Shown piece by piece: positions 44,874 to 53,946 of a stretch of 64,000 nt of DNA; the stretch's first letter is position 1, and the number at the start of each line of letters is the position of its first letter. The position numbers and the translations under genes are program-made. This stretch comes from Bacteroidetes Order II. bacterium (lineage in GTDB: Bacteria > Bacteroidota > Rhodothermia > Rhodothermales > UBA2364), in assembly GCA_016788705.1 (NCBI GenBank), contig JAEUSQ010000032.1, positions 62,001 to 126,000 of the forward strand. Direction: 5' to 3'. A model generated the notes under the pieces. That model was not told where the DNA came from and ran no database searches. It saw only the letters and a program-made list of their open reading frames with translations.

Positions 44874-46250
44874 GTGCTGATAAATAAAAAAAATATAATA
44901 GAAATAATCTCTATATTGGCATTGATTTATGTTAATGCTTTTGGGATTGTTGGTACCATTATATGTGGAATAGTCTTATTGTTCTGGGGAGTACTGCGAG
45001 TAGAAAATATATTTAAAGCATTTTTAATGGTCAGTATCGTTGCCTTGTTACATCCTAATGTGTTGTCTGGTGGATTGCCTGTACTTCTTCGTTATTTGAT
45101 TACCTTTGTATTTTTCGGCAGGCTATTGTTGCATAAATTTAGATCTGGCGAACTAAAACTTCAGCAAAATACGGTAAGATTTGGTGCTTTTATTGGATTA
45201 ATATTATTGTTTTCTGTTGCGGGCTTGCTTCCGTTGGTATCGGTATTGAAACTGTTATTGCTTTATATTGTGGTATTTATTTTTTTTGAATCTGTTATGT
45301 ACACCAATCAGGGTTTGGGTGAGTTTATGTTTCATACTTTTTTGGCAATTATCATAGGAAGTTGGTTTATTTATGATCAGCATGTATTTGTTGAACAGTG
45401 GAAAGTCTATCAATCTGGATCATCTGGTATATTTAGTCATCCACAAACATTTGGTATCATTTCAGCGGTTATTTTTGTATATTTCATGGTCCGATTCATT
45501 GATGAAAGAAAATATTTTTTTGTTATAATGGCATTATTAACAGGTATATTAATTGTCCTTTCTGAAGCGCGAACAGCGTTACTGAGTGCAGTCATTGCGA
45601 TTGGACTGGCCTATTTAATTTTTAATAGCTCATTAATTGAAAGTATGCGTAAAATCCTAAAAATGCCAGGAGTTTTGCTGGCTTCAGTAGTTGGACTTAT
45701 ATTTATTATTTCCTATTCTGAAGTTATTACAAACGGTGTAGTGGAATTTGTAAAGAAAAACCAGAAAATGGATTCGGTATCTATTATAGAAAGTTATAAC
45801 AAGAGCCGAGGTGATTTAATCGAGAAATCCTTGACGGCTTTTTCTGCAAGCCCTCTAATTGGTTCTGGTTTTGGGCTTACGTTCCCTATCGAAGAAGGGC
45901 GCTTGGTACGAAGTGAATGGCTATGGAATATGCCAATATCTTATTCCGTAGAGCCAGGGAACTTGTATATTGCATTCTTTGCAGAAGCAGGGATTCTTGG
46001 AGGAATCGCATTATTTATACTAATTGGATTTTTATTTTGGTCTATATATCAAAAAAGAGAGCCGATACTAATGGCAATCTTTATTACCATCTTATTGGTA
46101 AACCTGGCTGAAGCATGTTTATTGGCGCCTAATGGCGTTGGAGGAGTGTTTATGGGGTTTATAGCCTGGGCACAAATGAGGTCTAAGGAAAAGAAGCCTC
46201 ATAAAAACAAGATACCATATCAGTCAATGACCAACTCGTATATGACATGA
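44874..46250 (+). CDS. O-antigen polymerase/ligase-like membrane protein (second cluster)
   Basis: A 458-residue polytopic protein of the Wzy/WaaL (O-antigen ligase) superfamily with about 11 helices, a central VLSEARTALLSAVIAIGLAYL segment and a large periplasmic loop at about 290-360 (YNKSRGDLIEKSLTAFSASPLIGSGFGLTF), whose GSGFG is typical of the family. The start is a GTG at 44874; no ATG in frame fits. It overlaps the next glycosyltransferase by four bases (ATGA). Polymerase is favoured by the flippase neighbour; ligase is possible. AT-rich. Confidence 0.8.
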   Translation: MLINKKNIIEIISILALIYVNAFGIVGTIICGIVLLFWGVLRVENIFKAFLMVSIVALLHPNVLSGGLPVLLRYLITFVFFGRLLLHKFRSGELKLQQNTVRFGAFIGLILLFSVAGLLPLVSVLKLLLLYIVVFIFFESVMYTNQGLGEFMFHTFLAIIIGSWFIYDQHVFVEQWKVYQSGSSGIFSHPQTFGIISAVIFVYFMVRFIDERKYFFVIMALLTGILIVLSEARTALLSAVIAIGLAYLIFNSSLIESMRKILKMPGVLLASVVGLIFIISYSEVITNGVVEFVKKNQKMDSVSIIESYNKSRGDLIEKSLTAFSASPLIGSGFGLTFPIEEGRLVRSEWLWNMPISYSVEPGNLYIAFFAEAGILGGIALFILIGFLFWSIYQKREPILMAIFITILLVNLAEACLLAPNGVGGVFMGFIAWAQMRSKEKKPHKNKIPYQSMTNSYMT

Positions 46251-47284
46251 AAAATGTATTGTTTGTATTACGTGATTTACCTTGGTATTATTATAGTGCC
46301 ATAAATACTTTTTCTAAAACCTCTAAAGTGTCTATTATTGTAACGAAAAAAGATAAAGATGCGCCATATTCCTTTCTAATATCTCCTGATATACAAATAT
46401 TCCAGGTGGATGATACAGACAAAGAACAAGTATTGGCTATTTATGACCAACTTAATCCAGCTATGGTTGTTTTGGGTAGTTGGAGTGGAAAAGTGTTTCG
46501 TGGAGTTGCACGAAGAGCAAAAAAAGATGGAAAAAAAACGGTTATTGGTGTAGATAATCCTTGGGAAAATACTTTTAAACAAGACCTGCTGTGTTTGTTT
46601 TCATGGTTCTTAATAAGACGGATATTTACATATGTATGGGTTCCCTCTATTAGCCAGTATGAGTATGCGAAAAGATTAGGATTTAAGCGAAAAAATATTA
46701 TATTCGGGTTATATACTGCTGATGATACACTCTTTTTAATTGATGAAGATGATATTGCTAAGAAGGAAAAAAACATTCTATTTATAGGAAGACTTTTAGA
46801 TTGGAAAGGAATATTAGAACTTAATAACGCATTTATTCGTGTGTCCGAAGAAAAAGAACATGATTGGAAGTTAATTGTTATAGGAAACGGTCCAATGAAG
46901 GAGCAATTAAAGCCGCATAAAAAAATTAACTTCATATCCTTTTCTCCTCCTGAAATGATTGCTTCATACATGAAGAAAAGTGCTGTTTTTTGTTTACCAA
47001 GTTGGCACGAGCATTTCGGAGTGGTGGTACACGAGGCGGCGATGGCGGGATGTGCCTTGTTGCTTTCTGATGGCGTACACGCAGGGGATGAATACCTGGT
47101 GGATGGCTATAATGGCGTGTTGTTTGCGTCTCGGGATAACACCTCTCTTCAACAAGCCCTCTCGACGTTGATGTTTTCTCAACCCATAGAGGAGGTCATT
47201 GAGATGGGAAAGCGTTCTCGGATATTGAGCATGAAAAACGCTCCAGAAATATGGGCTAATCGTTTGGCAAAGTTATTGAACTAA
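46247..47284 (+). CDS. Family 4 glycosyltransferase with mosaic base composition
   Basis: A GT-B glycosyltransferase (345 residues). The C-terminal half carries ILFIGRLLDWKGI (about 180-192), VIGNGPMKEQL and the EX7E motif in HEHFGVVVHEAAMAG, followed by LVDGYNGVLF. The N-terminal half is less conserved. The first 730 bases are AT-rich like the upstream wzx-wzy genes, while from about 46990 on the sequence becomes GC-richer and matches the downstream genes in character, suggesting a recombination join inside the gene. Donor and acceptor are unknown. Confidence 0.85.
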   Translation: MKNVLFVLRDLPWYYYSAINTFSKTSKVSIIVTKKDKDAPYSFLISPDIQIFQVDDTDKEQVLAIYDQLNPAMVVLGSWSGKVFRGVARRAKKDGKKTVIGVDNPWENTFKQDLLCLFSWFLIRRIFTYVWVPSISQYEYAKRLGFKRKNIIFGLYTADDTLFLIDEDDIAKKEKNILFIGRLLDWKGILELNNAFIRVSEEKEHDWKLIVIGNGPMKEQLKPHKKINFISFSPPEMIASYMKKSAVFCLPSWHEHFGVVVHEAAMAGCALLLSDGVHAGDEYLVDGYNGVLFASRDNTSLQQALSTLMFSQPIEEVIEMGKRSRILSMKNAPEIWANRLAKLLN

Positions 47285-47298
47285 AGCTTTTACTAAAC

Positions 47299-48426
47299 AT
47301 GCACATACTACAAACCATTGCCGGATTAAATATAAACAATGGGGGAACTTCTCGAACAGTTCCTTATTTGTGCGAAGTACTTACTGAGCAAGGAGCCAAA
47401 GTTAGCCTTTTAACGATTGGGAGCCCTGACGAAGTGTTGTCCCTGCCAGACGAACATAAGGTCAACGTTCGTGTGGTACGGCCTAAAACGTATGCTGATA
47501 AACGCTTTCAAATGGCCCGTGAATTTGAAGTACACCTCGAACACCTTATCCAGACCCAAAGGCCAGACGTGATACACGATCATGGGGTCTGGCTTTGGAG
47601 CAATTGGTTAGTGTCTAAAATTGCCCACAAACACAACATCCCTTTGGTGAATAGCCCAAATGGGATGCTAATGCCCGCATCGTTGGCACATAAAAGCCTC
47701 CTGAAACGCATGAGTTGGATGTTTTACCAAAGACCAGTAACGCAGCGAGCCAGTGCACTTCATGTTACTTCGGAGGTAGAAGGGGCTTATTTATCGGCTT
47801 TAGGGATTCATAAACCTACTTGGGTGATCCCCAATGGTATTCGGTTGCCAGATACCATGCCGACGAAACGGTTCATTATGCCGCGTAAAGCCTTATTTTT
47901 GTCTCGGCTACATCCCATCAAAGGCATCATGCTTTTGTTAGATGCCTGGCAAAACATTCGTTCAGAGGGCTGGGTGCTCGAAATAGCGGGGCCAGACGAA
48001 GGCGGATATGCTGCTGAAGTGTTACAAAAAGTAACGGAAAACAATCTTACGGCCACGGTTCGGGTCACTGGGCCAGTAAGTGATACCGAGAAATGGGAGC
48101 TTCTTACACAGGCCGACTTGTTTGTATTGCCCTCCAAAAGCGAAAATTTTGGCATCGTGATTGGCGAAGCAATGGCGGCTGGGTTGCCGGTGATCACTAC
48201 CACAGGAGCACCTTGGCCTGTTTTAAAGACCGAAAAAATGGGTTGGTGGGTGGCACCTACGCTACCAGCCTTGGCGGGGGCGCTTCAGGAGGGCATTGGA
48301 CTTTCGCCAGAAGCCCGGTCTTTGATGGGAGCACGTGCCCGCCAATATGTGACCAAGAGATTCGCGTGGGATCAGATCGCATCTACGTTTTTAGACAAAT
48401 ACCGGAGCCTACGTACATGCACATAG
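47299..48426 (+). CDS. Family 4 glycosyltransferase
   Basis: A GT-B enzyme of 375 residues: N-terminal IAGLNINNGGTSRTVPYLCEVL (8-29), DVIHDHGVWLWSN near 94-106, VIPNGIRLP (about 177-185), ALFLSRLHPIKGIMLLLDAW as the start of the nucleotide domain, and the EX7E motif in SENFGIVIGEAMAAGLPVI. It belongs with enzymes that build the second repeat unit. It begins 14 bases after the previous gene and overlaps the following GT2 gene by ten bases. Confidence 0.88.
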   Translation: MHILQTIAGLNINNGGTSRTVPYLCEVLTEQGAKVSLLTIGSPDEVLSLPDEHKVNVRVVRPKTYADKRFQMAREFEVHLEHLIQTQRPDVIHDHGVWLWSNWLVSKIAHKHNIPLVNSPNGMLMPASLAHKSLLKRMSWMFYQRPVTQRASALHVTSEVEGAYLSALGIHKPTWVIPNGIRLPDTMPTKRFIMPRKALFLSRLHPIKGIMLLLDAWQNIRSEGWVLEIAGPDEGGYAAEVLQKVTENNLTATVRVTGPVSDTEKWELLTQADLFVLPSKSENFGIVIGEAMAAGLPVITTTGAPWPVLKTEKMGWWVAPTLPALAGALQEGIGLSPEARSLMGARARQYVTKRFAWDQIASTFLDKYRSLRTCT

Positions 48427-49193
48427 AGCACATAACCCCTTTAATACTTACGTACAATGAAGCCCTTAACATTGGGCGGGTTTTAGACCAACTTACTTGG
48501 GCTGCTGAAGTCTTGGTGATAGACAGTATGAGCAATGATGCTACCAAAACCATTGCCGCCCAATACCCCAACGTCCGATTTTTGGAAAGACCGTTTGATA
48601 ACCATGCCGCTCAATGGCAATATGGACATGATCAGGTGAGGTCGGAATGGATTCTTTCGCTGGATGCCGATTACATACTCAGGGAAGAGGCCCCTCATGA
48701 GTTGAAGTGCTTGCCTGAAGATTCATTGGTGAATGGCTATGAAGCATCATTTACCTATTGTATTTATGAAACCGAGTTGGGTGCCTCCCTTTATCCGCCA
48801 AGGGTTGTATTATACCGAAAAGCTGCAGCCCATTATGTACAAGACGGTCACACCCAGCGATTGGTACTTGAAGGCGAGGTAGGTACACTCAAAACGACGA
48901 TTCGCCATGATGATCGGAAGCGGATGGATCATTGGCTGGCGTCTCAGCAGAAATATGCCCGTCTCGAAGCCGAAAAATTGGCGGCCATGGCATGGAAGGA
49001 TATGGGTATTGCGCAAAAGATGAGGTGGCTTAGGATTCCCGCTATTTTGGTGATGCCCTTGTATTGTCTTTTCGGAAAAGGGCTTGTTTTTCAGGGCGCA
49101 GCTGGCTGGTTTTATACTTGGCAACGAACCTGTTTTGAAGTGATACTGTGTTTATACCTCATGGAGCGAGATTTTACCTCACCCTCGAACTAA
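48417..49193 (+). CDS. Family 2 glycosyltransferase (WaaE/KdtX-like)
   Basis: A GT-A inverting glycosyltransferase of 258 residues. It starts MHIEHITPLILTYNEALNIGRVL, with VLVIDSMSNDAT as the nucleotide-binding segment, SLDADYILREE (DxD, about 78-88), and a WaaE-like RKRMDHWLASQQKYARLEAEK at about 162-182, with a hydrophobic C-terminal region. The frame is open well upstream, but residues before the ATG at 48417 would only overlie the preceding glycosyltransferase and have no family match, so I use this start. Seven bases separate it from the carbamoyltransferase gene. Confidence 0.88.
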   Translation: MHIEHITPLILTYNEALNIGRVLDQLTWAAEVLVIDSMSNDATKTIAAQYPNVRFLERPFDNHAAQWQYGHDQVRSEWILSLDADYILREEAPHELKCLPEDSLVNGYEASFTYCIYETELGASLYPPRVVLYRKAAAHYVQDGHTQRLVLEGEVGTLKTTIRHDDRKRMDHWLASQQKYARLEAEKLAAMAWKDMGIAQKMRWLRIPAILVMPLYCLFGKGLVFQGAAGWFYTWQRTCFEVILCLYLMERDFTSPSN

Positions 49194-49200
49194 AATCAAA

Positions 49201-50928
49201 ATGTATATACTTGGAATAAATGCCTATCATGGCGATGCCTCTGCTTGTATTCTAAAAGATGGTGTGCTTATCGCGGCGACCGAAGAGGAGCGTATTCGGC
49301 GTATCAAACACTGGGCAGGACTACCCACGGAGGCCATTCGATTTTGCTTGAAGGAGGCAGGAATTACGTTGAAAGAAGTGGATGTAATGGCGGTGTCTCG
49401 TGATCCGATGGCAAAAATTGAGCAGAAGATTTTCCATTCACTAAAAAAAATGGTTTCTTGGGCAGCCATTAAAGATCGCGCTGGTAACTCATTTAAAATC
49501 AAACAGATTAAAGAAGACGTAGCAACTGCTTTAGGCCATGAGGAATCCGAAATAAAGGCAACCTTACGGTTCGTGGAACACCACCGTAGCCATATTGCCT
49601 CGTCCTTTTTTGTTTCACCATTTCATGAAGCGGCCATTCTCTCGATTGATGGATTCGGCGATTTTTCTTCCACCATGCGCGCAACGGGACAAAATACGCA
49701 ATTCAGGGTCTTGGATAGTGTCTCGTACCCTCATTCAGTGGGTGCATTCTATACAGCCATGACCCAGTTTCTGGGCTTCCCTTATTATGGCGATGAGTAC
49801 AAGGTAATGGGTTTGGCACCCTATGGGAATCCTGTTTATGTTGACGCATTACGAGACATCTTAATTTTTAAAGCGAATGGATTATTCGAACTCAACGGTG
49901 CTTATTTCCGGCATTTCAAAGAAGGGGTCAGTATGAGTTGGGAGGGCGGTATTCCGCACATTGAGCCAATGTTCACTTCGCGTATGGCAGCGTTGTTCGG
50001 TTCTCCACGAGAAAAAGAAGATCCATTGACCGAAGTACACCGAAACCTTGCAGCATCTGTTCAACGCATTACCGAAGAGGTTATTTTTCACATGGCGGAA
50101 GATCTGTACCAAAAAACAGGCATGGCGCACTTGTGTCTAACAGGTGGGGTTGCTCAAAACTCGGTGGCCAATGGGAAAGTGGTTCAGAATACTTCGTTTC
50201 AGCGGGTATTTGTCCCGCCCGCCGGACATGATGCGGGCACGAGCATTGGTGCTGCATTATATGTTTGGCATCAGGAAAAACAGCATACACGTCGCCCATA
50301 CGAGCATCAGGCATATACTGGGGCCACCTTTTCGGATCAGATCGTCGCAGACCTCTTAAAAGCAAAAGGCATCGCTTTTGTAGAATTGACGGATGATGCA
50401 CTATACGACCGGGTTACGGATTGTCTAATGCAGGGCGGTGTGGTAGGATGGTTTCAGGGACGGGCAGAGTTTGGGCCACGCGCATTAGGCAATCGTTCCA
50501 TCTTGGCGGATCCGCGTCGGGCAGATGCAAAAGACTTATTGAATTCAAAAATCAAACGACGCGAAAGTTTTCGGCCTTTTGCACCTTCTATCTTGCGAGA
50601 AGCCGTACCAGATTTTTTTGAGCAGAACGATGAGGCGCCTTACATGGAGAAAGTTTTTAAAATCAAAACCGAAAAACAAGCCTTGATACCTGCCGTGGTT
50701 CATGTGGATGGTACGGGCCGATTGCAAACGGTAGAGGAAAAAGATAATCCGCGCTATTATGCCCTCATCCAGCGATTTGGCCAGAAAACTGGCGTACCAA
50801 TTTTATTAAATACGTCCTTTAACGAAAACGAGCCGATTGTCAATGCGCCCGAACATGCGTTGGACTGCTACCTTCGGACGCACATGGACTTGTTGGTTTT
50901 GGGTAATCTCGTTATTGCCCGCACCTGA
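49201..50928 (+). CDS. NodU/CmcH-family carbamoyltransferase
   Basis: Transfers a carbamoyl group from carbamoyl phosphate (through carbamoyl-AMP) to a sugar hydroxyl. The 575-residue protein has the N-terminal ASKHA-like domain (GINAYHGDASACILKDGVLIAATEEERI at 5-32; VEHHRSHIASSFFVSPF; LSIDGFGDFSS; GDEYKVMGLAPYG) and the C-terminal YrdC-like domain (TGGVAQNSVANGKV; GRAEFGPRALGNRSILADPR; LLNTSFNENEPIV). NodU modifies Nod factor; its presence here means the second glycan probably carries O-carbamoyl groups. Placed between two glycosyltransferases. Confidence 0.93.
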   Translation: MYILGINAYHGDASACILKDGVLIAATEEERIRRIKHWAGLPTEAIRFCLKEAGITLKEVDVMAVSRDPMAKIEQKIFHSLKKMVSWAAIKDRAGNSFKIKQIKEDVATALGHEESEIKATLRFVEHHRSHIASSFFVSPFHEAAILSIDGFGDFSSTMRATGQNTQFRVLDSVSYPHSVGAFYTAMTQFLGFPYYGDEYKVMGLAPYGNPVYVDALRDILIFKANGLFELNGAYFRHFKEGVSMSWEGGIPHIEPMFTSRMAALFGSPREKEDPLTEVHRNLAASVQRITEEVIFHMAEDLYQKTGMAHLCLTGGVAQNSVANGKVVQNTSFQRVFVPPAGHDAGTSIGAALYVWHQEKQHTRRPYEHQAYTGATFSDQIVADLLKAKGIAFVELTDDALYDRVTDCLMQGGVVGWFQGRAEFGPRALGNRSILADPRRADAKDLLNSKIKRRESFRPFAPSILREAVPDFFEQNDEAPYMEKVFKIKTEKQALIPAVVHVDGTGRLQTVEEKDNPRYYALIQRFGQKTGVPILLNTSFNENEPIVNAPEHALDCYLRTHMDLLVLGNLVIART

Positions 50929-50967
50929 AAAGTTTTGCTTCTCGAAAAGGTTTAGCGATACAAACGA

Positions 50968-52230
50968 ATGATTTTATTTATCAATAGAACATATGCCCCA
51001 GATAGCGAAGCGGTAGGGCAGTTACTCACCGAATTGGCCGAGGCACTCGCCGATAAAGGCTTCCATGTAGAAGTATTGGCCACCAATGGTCAGTTTAGCG
51101 GTGTCAAAAATGGGGTGTACCTGCACAAAGTGGGCGGAGAGCCTGTGTTTTCGAGAAACACCTTTACTTCCCGTACTTGGTCTTACCTTCGTCTGTATCC
51201 GCACCTCTACCGGAAAGCATGGAAGTTGGCGAGCAATGCGGTTGTTGTAACTTCTACAGACCCGCCTTTGCACTATGTCTTTGCGGTGTTGCTCAAGAAA
51301 TTGCGGGGGGCAAAATTGGTTCACTGGAGCCAAGATTTATATCCAGAAGTGGCAGAAGAGTTACAGGTACTTAAAAAAGGTGGTTTCGTTGCGGGTTGGT
51401 TCCGACACCTTTCCACATGGGCCCTTAAACAACAAGACACGATAATTTGCGTGGGCAGATGCATGCAAGATCGTTTACAAGCACGCGGAATCCCCCTTGA
51501 AAAAATACGGGTTATCCAAAATTGGACTGATGTTCAAAAAGTGTTCCCCATAGACCATAAAGAAAACCCTTTCCGAAACCTGCATCACTTAGAAGAGAAG
51601 TTTGTGGTCATGTATTCGGGTAATTTCGGGTTGGCACATCCCTTCGATGAAATATTAGAGAGTGCTCGGATTCTCAAAAAACAAAACCCTCGCATCCGTT
51701 TTGTACTCATTGGCGATGGCCCAAGAAAATCACAGATTGAACACGTTATCCAGGCTCAACATTTAGATAATGTGCTTTTATTGCCCTATCAGCCCAAAGA
51801 TGTCTTGGCCCAAAGCCTCAGTGCGGCTGATTTGCACTTGGCCACAATGTTCCCCACTTTGCGGGGGCTGGTGGTTCCGAGTAAGGTCTATGGCATTATG
51901 GCCGTCGGGCGACCAGCGTTGTTCATTGGTTCGCCGGAAAGTGAAGTGGCGCGGCTCATTCAGGAAAACGATGCAGGAGACGTTTTGGAAAACCTCCAAA
52001 CCGAACAATTGGTCAAGCGAATTGAATGGTGGAGCCAGAACCCACGTAAAAGAGAAATCGCTGGGCTTAATGCACGTAATGCCATTGAAAACAAAGGTCT
52101 GACCCACGTGGTAACCCATTTTGAAGCGGTATTTCAACCGCTATTAGAGGAGGTCCTTACTGGCCCGGTAGCCTTAATACCGACTAAACGTGTACGGCAG
52201 CCCCACTCTGTATTGCAAGAACGGGAGTAA
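50968..52230 (+). CDS. WbuB-like glycosyltransferase, family 4
   Basis: A GT-B enzyme of 420 residues starting MILFINRTYAPDSEAVGQLLTELAEAL, with VVTSTDPPLHYVFAVLLKKL near 91-110, HWSQDLYPEVAEEL, VIQNWTDVQKVFP (about 182-194), VMYSGNFGLAHPFDEIL and PSKVYGIMAVGRPALF. It resembles the protein at 28260-29477. It is the last plus-strand gene of the second cluster, and its final 57 bases overlap the convergent Wzi-like gene, so the two stops lie inside each other's coding sequence. Confidence 0.88.
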   Translation: MILFINRTYAPDSEAVGQLLTELAEALADKGFHVEVLATNGQFSGVKNGVYLHKVGGEPVFSRNTFTSRTWSYLRLYPHLYRKAWKLASNAVVVTSTDPPLHYVFAVLLKKLRGAKLVHWSQDLYPEVAEELQVLKKGGFVAGWFRHLSTWALKQQDTIICVGRCMQDRLQARGIPLEKIRVIQNWTDVQKVFPIDHKENPFRNLHHLEEKFVVMYSGNFGLAHPFDEILESARILKKQNPRIRFVLIGDGPRKSQIEHVIQAQHLDNVLLLPYQPKDVLAQSLSAADLHLATMFPTLRGLVVPSKVYGIMAVGRPALFIGSPESEVARLIQENDAGDVLENLQTEQLVKRIEWWSQNPRKREIAGLNARNAIENKGLTHVVTHFEAVFQPLLEEVLTGPVALIPTKRVRQPHSVLQERE

Positions 52231-53862
52231 AAACTGCTTGTTTCCCAACATAGCGTCTTCTTCTTTCTGGAAAATAACCCCCACATCCAAAAACGCCGTA
52301 TTAAACATCCGCCAAGAAATGCGCGACTCTGCCAACAGGGTGTTTACCCGAATACCCTGAAGCATGTTGTTGCCATAAGTATTTCGCGGAAGCAAATCCG
52401 TACTATGATAGGTGATGGTGGGATCCGCGCCATCATTTTTATCGGAAGAATTACGTCCCCGTTGCGTATAAGTAAGCGTCAGGTTGCCATATAAACGGTC
52501 ATTCATCAGGTGATGCAGGGAGGCCAAAAATGTTCTGGAGTTGGGGCCAGATTGCAAACCCAGAACATCATTGCCATGTATATAGGCCGAACTGGGATTG
52601 AAATGGGAATATAAAAAGGGCCTTGCCGATCCGGCTTCTATCCGAATATCGGTTTTTTGGAGGCCAGCCCAGTGGAAGCCCAACAAACCCGCGTACTTAT
52701 TGGCCCAGTACCCATTTTGTGCCTTAATTTCCTTGAAGGTAAATTCGTCCAGAATCATTTGGCCATAGAGGCGAATGTTTTTTCGGGTTTGCCACGATGC
52801 TTGCGCACCAACCAAGGCATTGTCTGGACTGCCCCGGTCACGTTCCACGGAACGATAAAAAATGATGGGATTTAAATAGGTCAGTTCAAAATTGTACAAT
52901 TCCTTGCCCGTCTCACTGGGGCGTGAAAAGACAATACTTTCGAATACCGAAACATCCAAGCGCTTAGCAATCCTGAGTGTAAGTTCATGAAAGGTCGCAA
53001 AACGGCGTGGAACCATTCCATTGACCAAAGTAGGACGGGATAAATCGTTAAAGGCCGCAAAAAGGTTCACATATTGTATTTGTTTGCCCAGCGTGGTACG
53101 AATTTGCAATTGGTCATACTTGGCGGGATAATTCGACAGCAAAACACTATTCATACCCTCGGCCCATCGGTTGTTATCACGTCCAAACCGCACTTCAAAA
53201 TGCTTGGAATGGTATCCTACGATCCCCGTTGCATCAAAGTAGTCGTAGTTATCCTGGCGTCCTCCAAAGTCCTGATAATACATAAAATGGGCATGACGGG
53301 GCGGGTGGCCGTCGGTGTCGGGATACGGGACCTGTTCCACATTGCCGGAAATATGGGTTTCAAAAAAGACCCCTTTCCCAATATGTCCAGATGCTCGGAC
53401 GCCCAAGGTACGCCGCCAAACAGTTTTTTGGCTATTTTCTTTTCCTGTTTCCTGAAAAAGACCCGGTCCTGCGCCTATATAGGCAATGGGATTTAATTGA
53501 ACCCTATACCCATCGCCAATGGTAGAAAGAAAGTCCTGTTTGTTTTTATATAGAAACGAACTTTTTTTCTGCGCCCAACTTGCGGTAGGGTCTTGCTTGT
53601 TATGCAAATAAAAGTCCAACAACGATTGGTCGGTTGGCGGAAGTTCTTGCCTATGTTTCTCGATTTCTATGAGCGCCTTTCGGGCGTCATGAGCAGAGAT
53701 CGGTTGATGGTTTAAAAAAGCCTCCGGTAGAAGCCCTTTGGTCTGTTGGCGGACTAAAAACTGCGTTAGTTCGTCGTGGATTTGTTGTAAACCATCGCTT
53801 TGTGCATGAAGGGAAATGGCAAAAGCCAGGCATAATAAAACGCCTTTTATGAAAATACGCAT
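52174..53862 (-). CDS. Wzi-like capsule-assembly outer-membrane protein
   Basis: A 562-residue protein with a signal peptide (about 1-20, ending LHAQ) and a long C-terminal region rich in alternating aromatic beta strands (for example GKGVFFETHISGNVEQ, FEVRFGRDNNRWAEGMNSVLLSNYP, ELYNFELTYLNPIIFYRSVE, IRLYGQMILDEF). This fits Wzi/capsule-assembly beta-barrels, which attach polysaccharide to the outer membrane. It is on the opposite strand right after the second cluster, and 84 bases after mreC. The last residues end with an aromatic (SRY). The Wzi link is based on strand pattern and position; other barrels are possible. Confidence 0.7.
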   Translation of the reverse strand: MRIFIKGVLLCLAFAISLHAQSDGLQQIHDELTQFLVRQQTKGLLPEAFLNHQPISAHDARKALIEIEKHRQELPPTDQSLLDFYLHNKQDPTASWAQKKSSFLYKNKQDFLSTIGDGYRVQLNPIAYIGAGPGLFQETGKENSQKTVWRRTLGVRASGHIGKGVFFETHISGNVEQVPYPDTDGHPPRHAHFMYYQDFGGRQDNYDYFDATGIVGYHSKHFEVRFGRDNNRWAEGMNSVLLSNYPAKYDQLQIRTTLGKQIQYVNLFAAFNDLSRPTLVNGMVPRRFATFHELTLRIAKRLDVSVFESIVFSRPSETGKELYNFELTYLNPIIFYRSVERDRGSPDNALVGAQASWQTRKNIRLYGQMILDEFTFKEIKAQNGYWANKYAGLLGFHWAGLQKTDIRIEAGSARPFLYSHFNPSSAYIHGNDVLGLQSGPNSRTFLASLHHLMNDRLYGNLTLTYTQRGRNSSDKNDGADPTITYHSTDLLPRNTYGNNMLQGIRVNTLLAESRISWRMFNTAFLDVGVIFQKEEDAMLGNKQFLLPFLQYRVGLPYTFSRY

Positions 53863-53946
53863 ATCGTATGCTGTTTAGGATAAAAGAATAACTTCTTAAC
53901 GGTCACAAAAAGGTGTGTAACAGAAGGTTCAGAGAGACAATAAAGA

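Noticed and set aside
48093-48416. N-terminal extension of the family 2 glycosyltransferase
   Set aside because: This stretch only overlies the preceding glycosyltransferase; the GT2 domain starts right at the ATG at 48417.
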